Shown here one piece after another: positions 26,726 to 34,935 of a stretch of DNA of 64,000 nt. The notes beneath the pieces were generated by a model that worked only from the letters and a program-made list of their open reading frames with translations, made no database searches and had not been told where the DNA came from. The stretch spans positions 62,001 to 126,000 of the forward strand of contig NZ_QMKP01000004.1 in the NCBI RefSeq assembly GCF_003287955.1. Reading direction: 5' to 3'. Numbering within the stretch: the first letter of the stretch is position 1; each line of letters begins with the position of its first letter. Origin of the DNA: Arthrobacter sp. AQ5-06 (GTDB lineage: Bacteria; Actinomycetota; Actinomycetes; Actinomycetales; Micrococcaceae). The position numbers and the translations under genes are program-made.

Positions 26726-28378
26726 CTAGGCCGCGGCGAGCTCTTCTTTGGTCGCCTTTTCGCGGGCCTCGGTCAGGTAGCGGGCGTAGGCGGGGAGGGT
26801 CAGGAAGGACGGGAAGTCCTGGCCGAGGGTGACTTCCTCGAAGATGTCGCGGGAGTCTTCGAAGCGGTCGCCGTCGAAGCGTTCCAGGCGTGCGAACTCT
26901 TCGTCGAGCAGTTCCTCGATCCACTGGTGGGTGATGATTTCGCCGCGGTCGGTGATGGCGCTGGCGAACATCCACTGCCAGATCTGGGAGCGGGAGATTT
27001 CCGCGGTGGCGGCATCCTCCATGAGGTTGTGGATGGCGACGGCGCCGTTCCCGCGGAGCCAGGACTCGATGTAGCGGATGCCTACCTCGATGTTGTTCCG
27101 GATGCCCTGCTCGGTGATGGTGCCTTCGGTGGCGGCCACGTTGATGAGGGCACGGTCATCGGGGACGACGTCCTCGCGGGTGCGGTCCAGCTGGTTGGGC
27201 CGCTCGCCGAGGGTGGCGTCGAACACTTCGCGGCAGACCGGCACGAGGTCCGGGTGGGCCACCCAGGAGCCGTCGAAGCCGTCGTTGGCCTCGCGGGTTT
27301 TGTCGGCACGGACCTTCTCGAACGCGTTGGTGTTGGCGGCCTCGTCCTTGCGGTTGGGGACGGCAGCGGCCATGCCGCCGATGGCCATGGCGCCGCGCTT
27401 GTGGCAGGCGCGGACCAGCTGTTCGGTGTAGGCGCGCATGAACGGCTGGGTCATGGTCACCTGGGCGCGGTCCGGCAGGACGAACCGGGGGCCGCGGGTA
27501 CGGAAGTTCTTGATCAGGGAGAAGATGTAGTCCCAGCGGCCGGCGTTCAGGCCTGACGCGTGATCACGCAGTTCGTAGAGGATCTCCTCCATTTCGAACG
27601 CCGCGGTGATGGTCTCGATCAGCACGGTGGCGCGGATGGTGCCCTGCGGGATGCCCAGCAGGTCCTGGGCGAGGACGAAGATGTCGTTCCACAGCCGGGC
27701 CTCGAGGTGGTTCTCGATCTTGGGCAGGTAGAAGTACGGGCCCTTGCCCTGGGCCAGGAGGCGGCGGGCGTTGTGGAAGAAGAACAGGCCGAAGTCCACG
27801 ATGCCGCCGGCCACGGGAGCGCCGTCGATGATCATGTGCTTCTCGGGCAGGTGCCAGCCGCGAGGGCGGACAACGATGGTGGGCAGCTCGCCGGCCGGGC
27901 GGAGCTTGTACTCCTTGCCCTCGGGACTGGTGAAGTCGATCCGGCGTTCCAGCGCATCGGTGAGGTTCAGCTGGCCCTTGATGACGTTCCGCCACGTGGG
28001 GGTGGAGGAATCCTCCATGTCCGCGAGCCACACCTTGGCGCCGGAGTTCAGCGCGTTGATGGTCATTTTCTTATCCACCGGGCCCGTGATTTCCACCCGG
28101 CGGTCCTCCAGGCCCGGGGCGGGGGGAGCGACCCGCCATGATGGGTCGTTGCGGATATCCTCGGTTTCGCGGAGGAACCTCGGGTCCTGGCCGCCGGCGA
28201 TCTCGGCCCGGCGGGTCCGGCGTGCCTGCAGCAGTTCCTGCCGGCGCTCGGCGGTGGCACGGTGCAGTTTGGCGACAAACTCCAAGGCATCCGGAGTAAG
28301 AACCTCGTCCTGCCGGCAGATGGGCTGCGCGGTCAGTGTGATCCCGTTGATGGTGAAGCTGTCAGTGAAGGTGTTCAT
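26726..28378 (-). CDS. aceB: Malate synthase A
   Basis: 550-residue glyoxylate-shunt enzyme condensing acetyl-CoA and glyoxylate to malate. Family landmarks: [17 protein letters not shown] (about 110-126), [40 protein letters not shown], and the catalytic-Asp region [36 protein letters not shown]. Length fits the AceB (A) isoform. A perfect AAGGAG precedes the ATG. It follows aceA 102 bp downstream on the same strand, with a strong palindrome between them, so the two may be separate or processed transcripts. Confidence 0.97.
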   Translation of the reverse strand: MNTFTDSFTINGITLTAQPICRQDEVLTPDALEFVAKLHRATAERRQELLQARRTRRAEIAGGQDPRFLRETEDIRNDPSWRVAPPAPGLEDRRVEITGPVDKKMTINALNSGAKVWLADMEDSSTPTWRNVIKGQLNLTDALERRIDFTSPEGKEYKLRPAGELPTIVVRPRGWHLPEKHMIIDGAPVAGGIVDFGLFFFHNARRLLAQGKGPYFYLPKIENHLEARLWNDIFVLAQDLLGIPQGTIRATVLIETITAAFEMEEILYELRDHASGLNAGRWDYIFSLIKNFRTRGPRFVLPDRAQVTMTQPFMRAYTEQLVRACHKRGAMAIGGMAAAVPNRKDEAANTNAFEKVRADKTREANDGFDGSWVAHPDLVPVCREVFDATLGERPNQLDRTREDVVPDDRALINVAATEGTITEQGIRNNIEVGIRYIESWLRGNGAVAIHNLMEDAATAEISRSQIWQWMFASAITDRGEIITHQWIEELLDEEFARLERFDGDRFEDSRDIFEEVTLGQDFPSFLTLPAYARYLTEAREKATKEELAAA

Positions 28379-28402
28379 GTTAGTTGCTCCTTGAAAATAC
28401 CG

Positions 28403-28465
28403 CGTTGCCCTATCACTTACGGTCCCTAAAAGGGGCCGATGGGGACCGTAAGTGATAGAGCAACG
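28403..28465. repeat. 63-bp palindromic element, family D, between aceA and aceB
   Basis: Arms 28403-28426 and 28442-28465 pair at 23 of 24 positions (core CTATCACTTACGGTCCC), with a 15-base loop. It begins 15 bp after the aceA stop on the minus strand and ends 24 bp before the aceB start. Single copy in this window. It could terminate or stabilise the aceA transcript. Confidence 0.85.
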
Positions 28466-28480
28466 GGCGGGACTGGAAGA

Positions 28481-29797
28481 TTAGTGGAACTGGCCTTCTT
28501 CGGTGGATCCCACCAGTGCCAGGGTTGACGCGTTCGGGTTGAGCGCAGTTGCAATGTCGTCGAAGTAGCCGGTGCCGACTTCGCGCTGGTGCTTGGTCGC
28601 GGTGTAGCCGCGGGACTCGGAGGCGAATTCCTTCTCCTGGAGTTCGACGTAGGCGCTCATGCCTTCACGGGCGTATCCGTGGGCGAGATCGAACATCGAG
28701 TAGTTCAGGGCGTGGAAGCCGGCCAGGGTGATGAACTGGAACGTGAAGCCCATGGCGCCGAGTTCACGCTGGAACTTGGCGATCGTGGCGTCGTCCAAGT
28801 GCTTGCGCCAGTTGAACGAGGGTGAGCAGTTGTAGGAGAGCATCTGGTCCGGGAAGTCAGCCTTGACGGCCTCGGCGAACTTGCGGGCCAGCTCCAGGTC
28901 CGGGGTGCCCGTCTCCATCCAGATGAGGTCAGAGTACGGGGCATAGGCCTTGGCGCGGGCGATGCAGGGTTCGATGCCGTTGCGGACCTTGTAGAAGCCT
29001 TCCGGGGTGCGCTCGCCTGTGACGAATTCCTGGTCGCGGGGATCGACGTCGGAGGTGATCAGGGTGGCTGCCTCGGCGTCGGTGCGGGCGATGACCACCG
29101 ACGGGGTGCCGGCGACGTCGGCCGCCAGGCGGGCGGCGTTCAGGGTGCGGACGTGCTGCTGGGTGGGGATGAGTACCTTGCCGCCGAGGTGGCCACACTT
29201 CTTTTCGGAGGCGAGCTGGTCTTCCCAGTGCACACCTGACGCGCCGGCCTGGATCATGGATTTCATGAGCTCGTAGGCGTTCAGCGGACCGCCGAAGCCG
29301 GCCTCGGCGTCGGCAACGATCGGCACCATCCAGTCCTCAACGGTCTGGATGCCTTCGGAAAATTCGATCTGGTCGGCGCGGAGGAGGGCGTTGTTGATGC
29401 GGCGCACCACGGTGGGGACCGAGTTGGCTGGGTACAGCGACTGGTCCGGGTACGTGTGGCCGGAGTTGTTGGCGTCGGCGGCAACCTGCCAGCCCGAGAG
29501 GTAGATGGCGCGGAGGCCGGCCTTGACCTGCTGTACGGCCTGGTTGCCGGTCAGGGCACCCAGGGCGTTGGTGTACCCGCCGGTCTTGTGCTCTTCGGTG
29601 AGCTGCTTCCACAGCTTCTCGGATCCGCGTCGGGCCAGCGTGTGTTCCTCGGAGACACGGCCGCGGAGCTTGACGACATCCGTTGCCTTGTAGTCACGGG
29701 TCACACCTTCCCAGCGGGGGTTGGCGGCCCACTCGAGCTCCAGTGCGGCGGCCTGCTCTTGGGGCGTCTGCTGGGTGGGCTCAAATGCTGCAGTCAT
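28481..29797 (-). CDS. aceA: Isocitrate lyase
   Basis: 438-residue enzyme splitting isocitrate into succinate and glyoxylate, the entry of the glyoxylate shunt. The active-site signature KKCGHLGGK with the catalytic Cys lies near residue 205. Other landmarks: [21 protein letters not shown] (Mg site), [19 protein letters not shown] and [21 protein letters not shown] upstream of ATG 29797. Divergent from ramB, whose product is the expected repressor during growth on glucose. Confidence 0.97.
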   Translation of the reverse strand: MTAAFEPTQQTPQEQAAALELEWAANPRWEGVTRDYKATDVVKLRGRVSEEHTLARRGSEKLWKQLTEEHKTGGYTNALGALTGNQAVQQVKAGLRAIYLSGWQVAADANNSGHTYPDQSLYPANSVPTVVRRINNALLRADQIEFSEGIQTVEDWMVPIVADAEAGFGGPLNAYELMKSMIQAGASGVHWEDQLASEKKCGHLGGKVLIPTQQHVRTLNAARLAADVAGTPSVVIARTDAEAATLITSDVDPRDQEFVTGERTPEGFYKVRNGIEPCIARAKAYAPYSDLIWMETGTPDLELARKFAEAVKADFPDQMLSYNCSPSFNWRKHLDDATIAKFQRELGAMGFTFQFITLAGFHALNYSMFDLAHGYAREGMSAYVELQEKEFASESRGYTATKHQREVGTGYFDDIATALNPNASTLALVGSTEEGQFH

Positions 29798-29835
29798 CGT
29801 TGTCTCCTTGATTGAGCTCCGGGTGGTTATCCGCC

Positions 29836-29865
29836 GGCCGGAGCTGCTTCGTTGCAGTTCCGGCC
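29836..29865 (-). promoter_or_regulatory. Hairpin in the aceA leader
   Basis: GGCCGGAGCTGC (29836-29847) and GCAGTTCCGGCC (29854-29865) pair at 11 of 12 positions across a 6-base loop, 39-68 bp upstream of the aceA ATG. Depending on the start site it is a 5' UTR hairpin or an operator. Confidence 0.45.
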
Positions 29866-29910
29866 AGCTACCCCGGTGCGGTGTTTCTTTCCGTGATTAC
29901 TACTTTTCAG

Positions 29911-29930
29911 CACTTCACAACACTTCACTA
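29911..29930. promoter_or_regulatory. Tandem CACTTCAC repeats between aceA and ramB
   Basis: CACTTCACAA CACTTCACTA is a 10-bp direct repeat, with a further GCACTTCTT at 29953-29961 beside the ramB start. Placement between divergent aceA and ramB makes these candidate binding sites for a regulator, possibly RamB itself. They do not match the corynebacterial RamB box (AAnTTTGCAAA) closely. Confidence 0.4.
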
Positions 29931-29977
29931 GGGGAAAACCCTGGAAAGAAATGCACTTCTTCGCGTATTCTCAAGAA

Positions 29978-31465
29978 ATGACGCCTGCAAGCTGGAACCG
30001 CGAAGTTGCCCTACCGTCGTCGTCCGCCGCCTCCCCGGAACTGGACGTCATCAGCCTGGGCCGCCGCGTGCGGCATCTACGCAAGCAGGCCGGGTACACG
30101 CTCGACGACTTGAGCGCCGCCGTCGGGACCGCCCCCAGCCAGTTGAGCCTGATCGAAAACGGCAAGCGGGAGCCCAAACTTTCGCTGCTGCAAGGGCTGG
30201 CCGCAGCCCTGAACGTGAGCATCGACCAGCTGCTGGGCGCCGAACCGCCAAGCCGCCGCGCGGCCCTGGAAATTGAGCTGGAACGCTACCAGCGCGGACC
30301 CCTGTACGAGTCCCTTAATCTGCCCAAAATCCGCATCAGCTCACGGCTCCCGGTTGATGTGCTGGAGGCGCAGGTGGGGCTGCTGCACGAGCTCGAACGC
30401 AAGCTTAACGAGCAGGTGGCGACGCCGGAGGAAGCCCGCCGGGCGAACGGTGAGCTGCGTGCCATGATGCGCGAGCGCGGTAACTATTTCCCGGAGTATG
30501 AGGCTGAGGCGCAGAAGGTGCTCGGGCTGGTGGGTTACACGGCCGGACCGCTGAGCCAGCACGTCATCGCCGACATCGCCGAGAAGCTCGGATTCACCCT
30601 CCACCACGTGAGCGACCTGCCGCATTCCACCCGTTCAGTGACGGATTTGAAGAATCACAGAATCTACCTGACGCAGAGCCAGCGGCAGGACCACGACCCC
30701 CGCTCCGTGCTGCTGCAGGCACTGGGGCACTACGTTTTGGGGCACGAGACGCCGAAGAACTACGGCGATTTCCTCGCTCAGCGGGTTGCCACCAACTACT
30801 TCGCAGCCGCCCTGTTGTTGCCGGAGCAGGCCACTGTGGACTTCCTGCAGAAAGCCAAGGCTGCCAAGGAAATCGCCGTTGAGGACATCCGTGACGCCTT
30901 TGCCGTCTCCTACGAGACCGCCGCCCACCGCTTCACCAACCTCGCCACGAAGCACCTGGGCATCACCACGCACTTCCAGAAGACCCACAAGAGCGGCATC
31001 ATCTACAAGGCCTACGAGAACGACGGCGTGACGTTCCCGATGGACCATACCGGCGCCATTGAAGGCCAGCCGTCGTGCAAGGCGTGGACATCGCGGGCAG
31101 TGTTCGATGTGCCGGACAAGTTCAGCGCGTACAGCCAGTACACCGATACTCCGTCCGGCACGTATTGGTGCACGGCCCGGACCGAGCGATCGGCCAGCGG
31201 CGAGTTCTCCCTGAGCATCGGGGTGCCGTACCAGCACGTGAAATGGTTCCGCGGCCGGGAAACCACGGCGCGCGAAAAGTCCACGTGCCCCGACCCGAAC
31301 TGCTGCAAGCGGCCCCCGGCAGCACTGGCCTCCGAGTGGGCCGGAAACGCCTGGCCGGCGGCTCGCGCCAACACGCACCTGCTGGCCGCGATGCCGCCCG
31401 GCGCGTTCCCCGGCGTGGACGAGACCGAGGTGTACAGCTTCCTGCAGGCGCACTCGGGAAACTGA
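29978..31465 (+). CDS. ramB: RamB-type regulator of acetate metabolism
   Basis: 495 residues (504 if ATG 29951 is used). An XRE helix-turn-helix lies at about 25-85 (LDDLSAAVGTAPSQLSLIENGKREPKLSLLQGLAAAL). An IrrE/ImmA-like middle follows with LLQALGHYVLGHE. The DUF2083 C-terminal part contains the cysteine cluster STCPDPNCCKRPP. This is the ScfR/RamB architecture. In Corynebacterium RamB controls aceA/aceB, pta-ack and its own gene. Divergence from aceA strongly supports that role here. Ends 92 bp from the convergent TAXI gene. Confidence 0.92.
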   Translation: MTPASWNREVALPSSSAASPELDVISLGRRVRHLRKQAGYTLDDLSAAVGTAPSQLSLIENGKREPKLSLLQGLAAALNVSIDQLLGAEPPSRRAALEIELERYQRGPLYESLNLPKIRISSRLPVDVLEAQVGLLHELERKLNEQVATPEEARRANGELRAMMRERGNYFPEYEAEAQKVLGLVGYTAGPLSQHVIADIAEKLGFTLHHVSDLPHSTRSVTDLKNHRIYLTQSQRQDHDPRSVLLQALGHYVLGHETPKNYGDFLAQRVATNYFAAALLLPEQATVDFLQKAKAAKEIAVEDIRDAFAVSYETAAHRFTNLATKHLGITTHFQKTHKSGIIYKAYENDGVTFPMDHTGAIEGQPSCKAWTSRAVFDVPDKFSAYSQYTDTPSGTYWCTARTERSASGEFSLSIGVPYQHVKWFRGRETTAREKSTCPDPNCCKRPPAALASEWAGNAWPAARANTHLLAAMPPGAFPGVDETEVYSFLQAHSGN

Positions 31466-31556
31466 GCAAACCTTCCCGCACGGTGTTCTCCGAATGCTTC
31501 CTTACGTGGTGAGGGCGTTTCCGTAGTTGGTGCGAGATGTGAGAGGGCGTTTTCCG

Positions 31557-32567
31557 TTACCCGTGCAGTTCCCTGTAGGCGGCAGCGGCTGCGGGGTGCA
31601 GTGGCAAGCCGGCGGTGTTGATCAAGGATTCCGGACTCAGGAACTGGATCCCCAGGCTGGAGCGAGGGATCAGCTCCTCGGCATGGCCCACCAGCAGTTC
31701 GACTGTCCGCTTTACGGTTTGGCCATCAAGATCGCTCCGGCACAGCAGCAGGTTCGCCACGCCCACGGTCCACACGGCGGGAATGCCCTCGTAGGCGCCT
31801 GCCGGGATCAGAACCCGGTCGTAGAAGACGCCGTATTTGGCCCGCAGCGCCGGCAACAGCGGGGACAGATCGAGGAAACCCAGCCCGACGTCGTCGTGCG
31901 CGGCAGCAATGGCCCCCGTAGGCACGCCGCCCGACCAGAACAACGCGTCCACTGTTCCGTCCCGCAGGGCCGCGAGACCCTCGTTGAGGCCGAGGTTCAG
32001 CACTGTTACGCCGCCGGCGGTGCCGGCAGTGGAGCTTAACCCGGCCGCCTCGATCAGCCGCGGAGTGGTCAGCGACGTCCCCGAACCGGGCTCGCCGATG
32101 GCAACGGTCCGGCCGGCAAGCGATCCAATGTCCCGGATCCCGCTGTTGTGCCGGATGACGCAGTGGACGTAGTTCTCGTACACCTTTCCGACGGCGGTGA
32201 GTCCGACGGCGGGCGGGTCACCCACCGCTGAGCGTTGGGCCGCTGAGTCGGCAAGCGCGACGGCGAACGTGGCTTTGCCGGTCAGCAGATGTTCGAGGTT
32301 GTCCAGGCTGCCGCCGGTAGTCAGCGCCGCGGCTTGGCCAGCCACCCCGTGACGCTGGAGGGCAGCCGCCAGCAGTTCGGCGAACTCCAGGTAGAAGCCT
32401 CCGGGCTCGCCGCCGGCCACGGTGACGGTGCCCGGGCGGTCTGTGGGTGTGCACGCACTCAGGGACGGCAGAAGCAGTCCGGACAACCCGGCCGCTAGGG
32501 CGGCCTTGAGTGCGGTCCGCCGCGGGGGAAGTGGGGGAAGGACCCGCGCTCCGGGCAGATCAGCCAC
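31557..32567 (-). CDS. TAXI-family extracytoplasmic solute-binding lipoprotein
   Basis: 336-residue binding protein of the TRAP-associated TAXI family (GTVTVAGGEPGGFYLEFAELLAAAL; later AIGEPGSGTSLTTPRLIEAAGL, which carries the ligand-site glycine/serine loop). Signal peptide with a lipobox-like SLSAC. No TRAP permease gene is nearby. The GTG start (32565-32567) overlaps the histidine-kinase stop by 8 bp, giving a kinase and binding-protein pair. An extracellular sensing role for an organic acid, like BctC/TctC co-receptors, is inferred. The frame extends 17 codons further upstream. Confidence 0.85.
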   Translation of the reverse strand: MADLPGARVLPPLPPRRTALKAALAAGLSGLLLPSLSACTPTDRPGTVTVAGGEPGGFYLEFAELLAAALQRHGVAGQAAALTTGGSLDNLEHLLTGKATFAVALADSAAQRSAVGDPPAVGLTAVGKVYENYVHCVIRHNSGIRDIGSLAGRTVAIGEPGSGTSLTTPRLIEAAGLSSTAGTAGGVTVLNLGLNEGLAALRDGTVDALFWSGGVPTGAIAAAHDDVGLGFLDLSPLLPALRAKYGVFYDRVLIPAGAYEGIPAVWTVGVANLLLCRSDLDGQTVKRTVELLVGHAEELIPRSSLGIQFLSPESLINTAGLPLHPAAAAAYRELHG

Positions 32568-34014
32568 GCGGAGCCACCTGCTCCGGACCAGCAAAACTTC
32601 CCGGCACGTCCGCGGCACGCGGAAACTCGAGGCGCGCGATCAGGCCATGCGGCGAGGCTTCGGCAAGCCCCAACCAGCCACCGTTGGCCCCGGCAAGCTT
32701 GTCCACAATGGTCATGCCCAGACCGGTTCCGCGTATTTTCCGGTGCGCCGGGGAACGCCAGAAACGGCTGGTGGCCGCTGTCCGTTCGTCGGCGGAAAGC
32801 CCAGGGCCGTCGTCGGACACTTCAAGGGTCACAGTGCCTTGGCGCGCGCGGGCGGCCACCGAGATGTGGGCGCCGGGAGCGTACTTGATGGCGTTGTTCA
32901 GAAGTTCGCCGACCATCTGGGCCAGTTCCGCGGCGTTGCAGGCGATGGGCACGGCGGGTTCCGGCGGATCTGCCAGCAGGATGGATGCTCCGCTGCGCTG
33001 GGCCGCAGGGCCCGCCCGTTCGGTTTCTTCCTGCAGGATCGGATAGGGGTCAAGGGGAGCCTGCGCCCCACGCGACGGGGTTCCAAGCGGGCCCCGGGCG
33101 GAGTCCTCAGAGGCCCTGTGCTCGGCGGCCGCCAGCCGAAGTACCCCGTCCAGGATCTCCTCCACGCGTTCGAGCTCGGCCAGCACCCCTGCAGCGGCGT
33201 CGTGTTCCCTGGCGGTCTTCAGCTCCAGCTGCAGCAAATCGATCCTCAGCCGCAGGGCCCCCACCGGATTGCGCAGTTCGTGCGACGTGTCCGCTATCAG
33301 TTGCCGTTGGGAATCGAGGCTGTGGCTGACGGTCTGCGCCATGGTGGTGAATGAACGGCTCAGCTCCCGCAGTTCCGGCGGCCCGGCCTCGGGAAGCTGA
33401 CCGGTCCGGCCTGTTGCCTCAAGTTCGGTGACGGCCGCGTTCAGGCGGTGCACGGGCCGGAGGACCCACCCGGTCACGCGGGCCGCACCCAGCAAGAGCA
33501 CTGCACCCAGGGCCGCCGCCGCCAATCCGACCACGAGCCATCGCTCCCTCAGTTTCTGCCGGGCCGCGTCCAGGTTGACCTCGAGCACCGCCTCGCCCAG
33601 GACCTGGCTCGCGCTGCCGAAGGAGCGGGAGATCACCTCGGAACCGGAGTCGAACGGCTGCAGCGGGGTCAGCGTGGTGTCGCTGAGGTTCAGGTTCGCC
33701 CTGGCCACCGCGTCCCGGACGTCCGCCCGGTCCTCGTTCAGGCCGCCGGAGCGCAGGGTGCCCTGCTGGAGGCGGATCAGGACTCCTTCTCCGTAGAGTT
33801 CGGAATACCGGTCCATCTCCGTCTGCAATTGAGCGGTTTCGCCGGCAGAGGCTGCGTCGAACGCCACCTGTGCCAGGCGGTTGAGCGAAGCGGCACGGTT
33901 GATCTGGAGTTCCTGGGTCAGTTCGCGGCCGGCGGATGTCAGGATGGCGTTGGAAGCGATGATGACGATGAGCAGCGCCAGGACACTCAGGATGCCCAGG
34001 ACGCGCAGTTTCAC
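32560..34014 (-). CDS. Sensor histidine kinase
   Basis: 484-residue membrane kinase: helix 1 at about 7-27, extracellular sensor domain of about 130 residues, helix 2 at about 163-183, HAMP, then HisKA with ADTSHELRNPVGALRLR (phospho-His about 243). The HATPase boxes are N (LLNNAIKYAP), G1 (DDGPGLS) and G2 (GTGLGMTIV). The ATG overlaps the response-regulator stop (ATGA, 34011-34014). The TctE/CreC-like topology plus the coupled TAXI protein suggests carboxylate sensing. The divergent MHS transporter is the probable target. Confidence 0.93.
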   Translation of the reverse strand: MKLRVLGILSVLALLIVIIASNAILTSAGRELTQELQINRAASLNRLAQVAFDAASAGETAQLQTEMDRYSELYGEGVLIRLQQGTLRSGGLNEDRADVRDAVARANLNLSDTTLTPLQPFDSGSEVISRSFGSASQVLGEAVLEVNLDAARQKLRERWLVVGLAAAALGAVLLLGAARVTGWVLRPVHRLNAAVTELEATGRTGQLPEAGPPELRELSRSFTTMAQTVSHSLDSQRQLIADTSHELRNPVGALRLRIDLLQLELKTAREHDAAAGVLAELERVEEILDGVLRLAAAEHRASEDSARGPLGTPSRGAQAPLDPYPILQEETERAGPAAQRSGASILLADPPEPAVPIACNAAELAQMVGELLNNAIKYAPGAHISVAARARQGTVTLEVSDDGPGLSADERTAATSRFWRSPAHRKIRGTGLGMTIVDKLAGANGGWLGLAEASPHGLIARLEFPRAADVPGSFAGPEQVAPRG

Positions 34015-34679
34015 GCCGGGTCCGCCTCAACCCGGTAGCCGACGCCGCGGACGTTGATGATGAAGCCAGGCAACTGGAGTTTGGCCCGCAGCCCCGTCAG
34101 GTGCACGTCAAGGGACCGGGAAGAGGCCACGAAAGCGTCGCCCCACAGCGCGTCCAGGATCTGTTCGCGGGTGACCACTGAACCGGCGTGGCTGGCCAAC
34201 AGTGCCAGCAGGTCAAACTCGGTGGCCGTCAGCGGCAGCACCTCGGAACGGATGGCCGCCACGCGCCGCTCAAGGTCGATCTCAAGTTCGCCGAGCACCA
34301 CGCTCTGTTGCCGCGCACCGCTATGGCGGCCCGCGCGCCGGGTGACGGCCTCGATGCGGGCCAGCAGCTCCACGAGCTTCACCGGCTTGACGAGGTAGTC
34401 GTCCGCTCCGGACCGCAGGCCGAGCACCACGCTGCGTTCGTCGTCGCGCGCGGTGAGGATCAGGATCGGCACCGGCGTGACCTGACGCAGCTTCCGCAGT
34501 ACTTCCAGGCCGTCCATATCGGGCAGTCCCAGGTCCAGCAGGATCACTTCGAACTTCCGGTGGGCCAGGAGGGCGTCGGCTCCGCGGGCAACCCGGGTGG
34601 GGTTGTGCCCCGCGGTCACGACGGCGGCGGCGAGGGCCGACGCCATGGCGTCGTCGTCCTCGACGATGAGCAACTCCAT
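34011..34679 (-). CDS. OmpR/PhoB-family response regulator
   Basis: 222 residues: receiver with acidic pocket E7-D8-D9, phospho-acceptor D49 (LLDLGLPDMDG) and K98 (LVKPVK), then a winged helix (about 125-220, ATEFDLLALLASHAGSVVTREQILDALWG). ATG 34679 with AAGGGA upstream is preferred over an in-frame ATG 12 codons earlier. First gene of the three-gene operon with its kinase and the TAXI protein. Confidence 0.94.
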   Translation of the reverse strand: MELLIVEDDDAMASALAAAVVTAGHNPTRVARGADALLAHRKFEVILLDLGLPDMDGLEVLRKLRQVTPVPILILTARDDERSVVLGLRSGADDYLVKPVKLVELLARIEAVTRRAGRHSGARQQSVVLGELEIDLERRVAAIRSEVLPLTATEFDLLALLASHAGSVVTREQILDALWGDAFVASSRSLDVHLTGLRAKLQLPGFIINVRGVGYRVEADPA

Positions 34680-34755
34680 GGTCTGGTCCCTTATTCGCTG
34701 AGTGGGCACCTGCAACCTGCCCGCTTTGGAGGTTACCCCTTCTCCCGGCGAAACC

Positions 34756-34818
34756 TAAGGAAGTGTTAGGAAATGCCCTCCCACGTTGGATGTGCCTTGG
34801 ATCACGCATAACTTGGAT
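34756..34818. promoter_or_regulatory. Phased direct repeats between regulator and transporter
   Basis: Two repeat pairs lie in the divergent region: TAAGGAA (34756-34762) / TTAGGAA (34766-34772), 10 bp apart, and TTGGAT at 34786, 34797 and 34813. Repeats phased by one helical turn are what OmpR-family regulators usually bind, so these are candidate sites for the adjacent response regulator. CATAAC at 34807-34812 could be a -10 for the transporter. Confidence 0.4.
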
Positions 34819-34863
34819 GAGGCCCTCGGCGTTGAGGGGGACCGTCAACGTCGAGGAGGATCC

Positions 34864-34935
34864 ATGGGCAACGTAGCCACGGACAGCAAGAAGGCAAGCC
34901 AGGAATCGCCGCAACCCGGGAAGGTTCAACGATGA
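34864..34935 (+). CDS. 23-codon leader ORF coupled to the MHS transporter
   Basis: ATG at 34864 with a near-ideal GAGGAGG 3-5 bases upstream encodes MGNVATDSKKASQESPQPGK and three more residues. Its TGA (34933-34935) overlaps the transporter ATG (34932) as ATGA. The peptide is hydrophilic and has no membrane segment or known family. The strong ribosome site and exact overlap argue for real translation, probably to couple or tune transporter synthesis. It could equally be a small regulatory subunit. Confidence 0.6.
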   Translation: MGNVATDSKKASQESPQPGKVQR

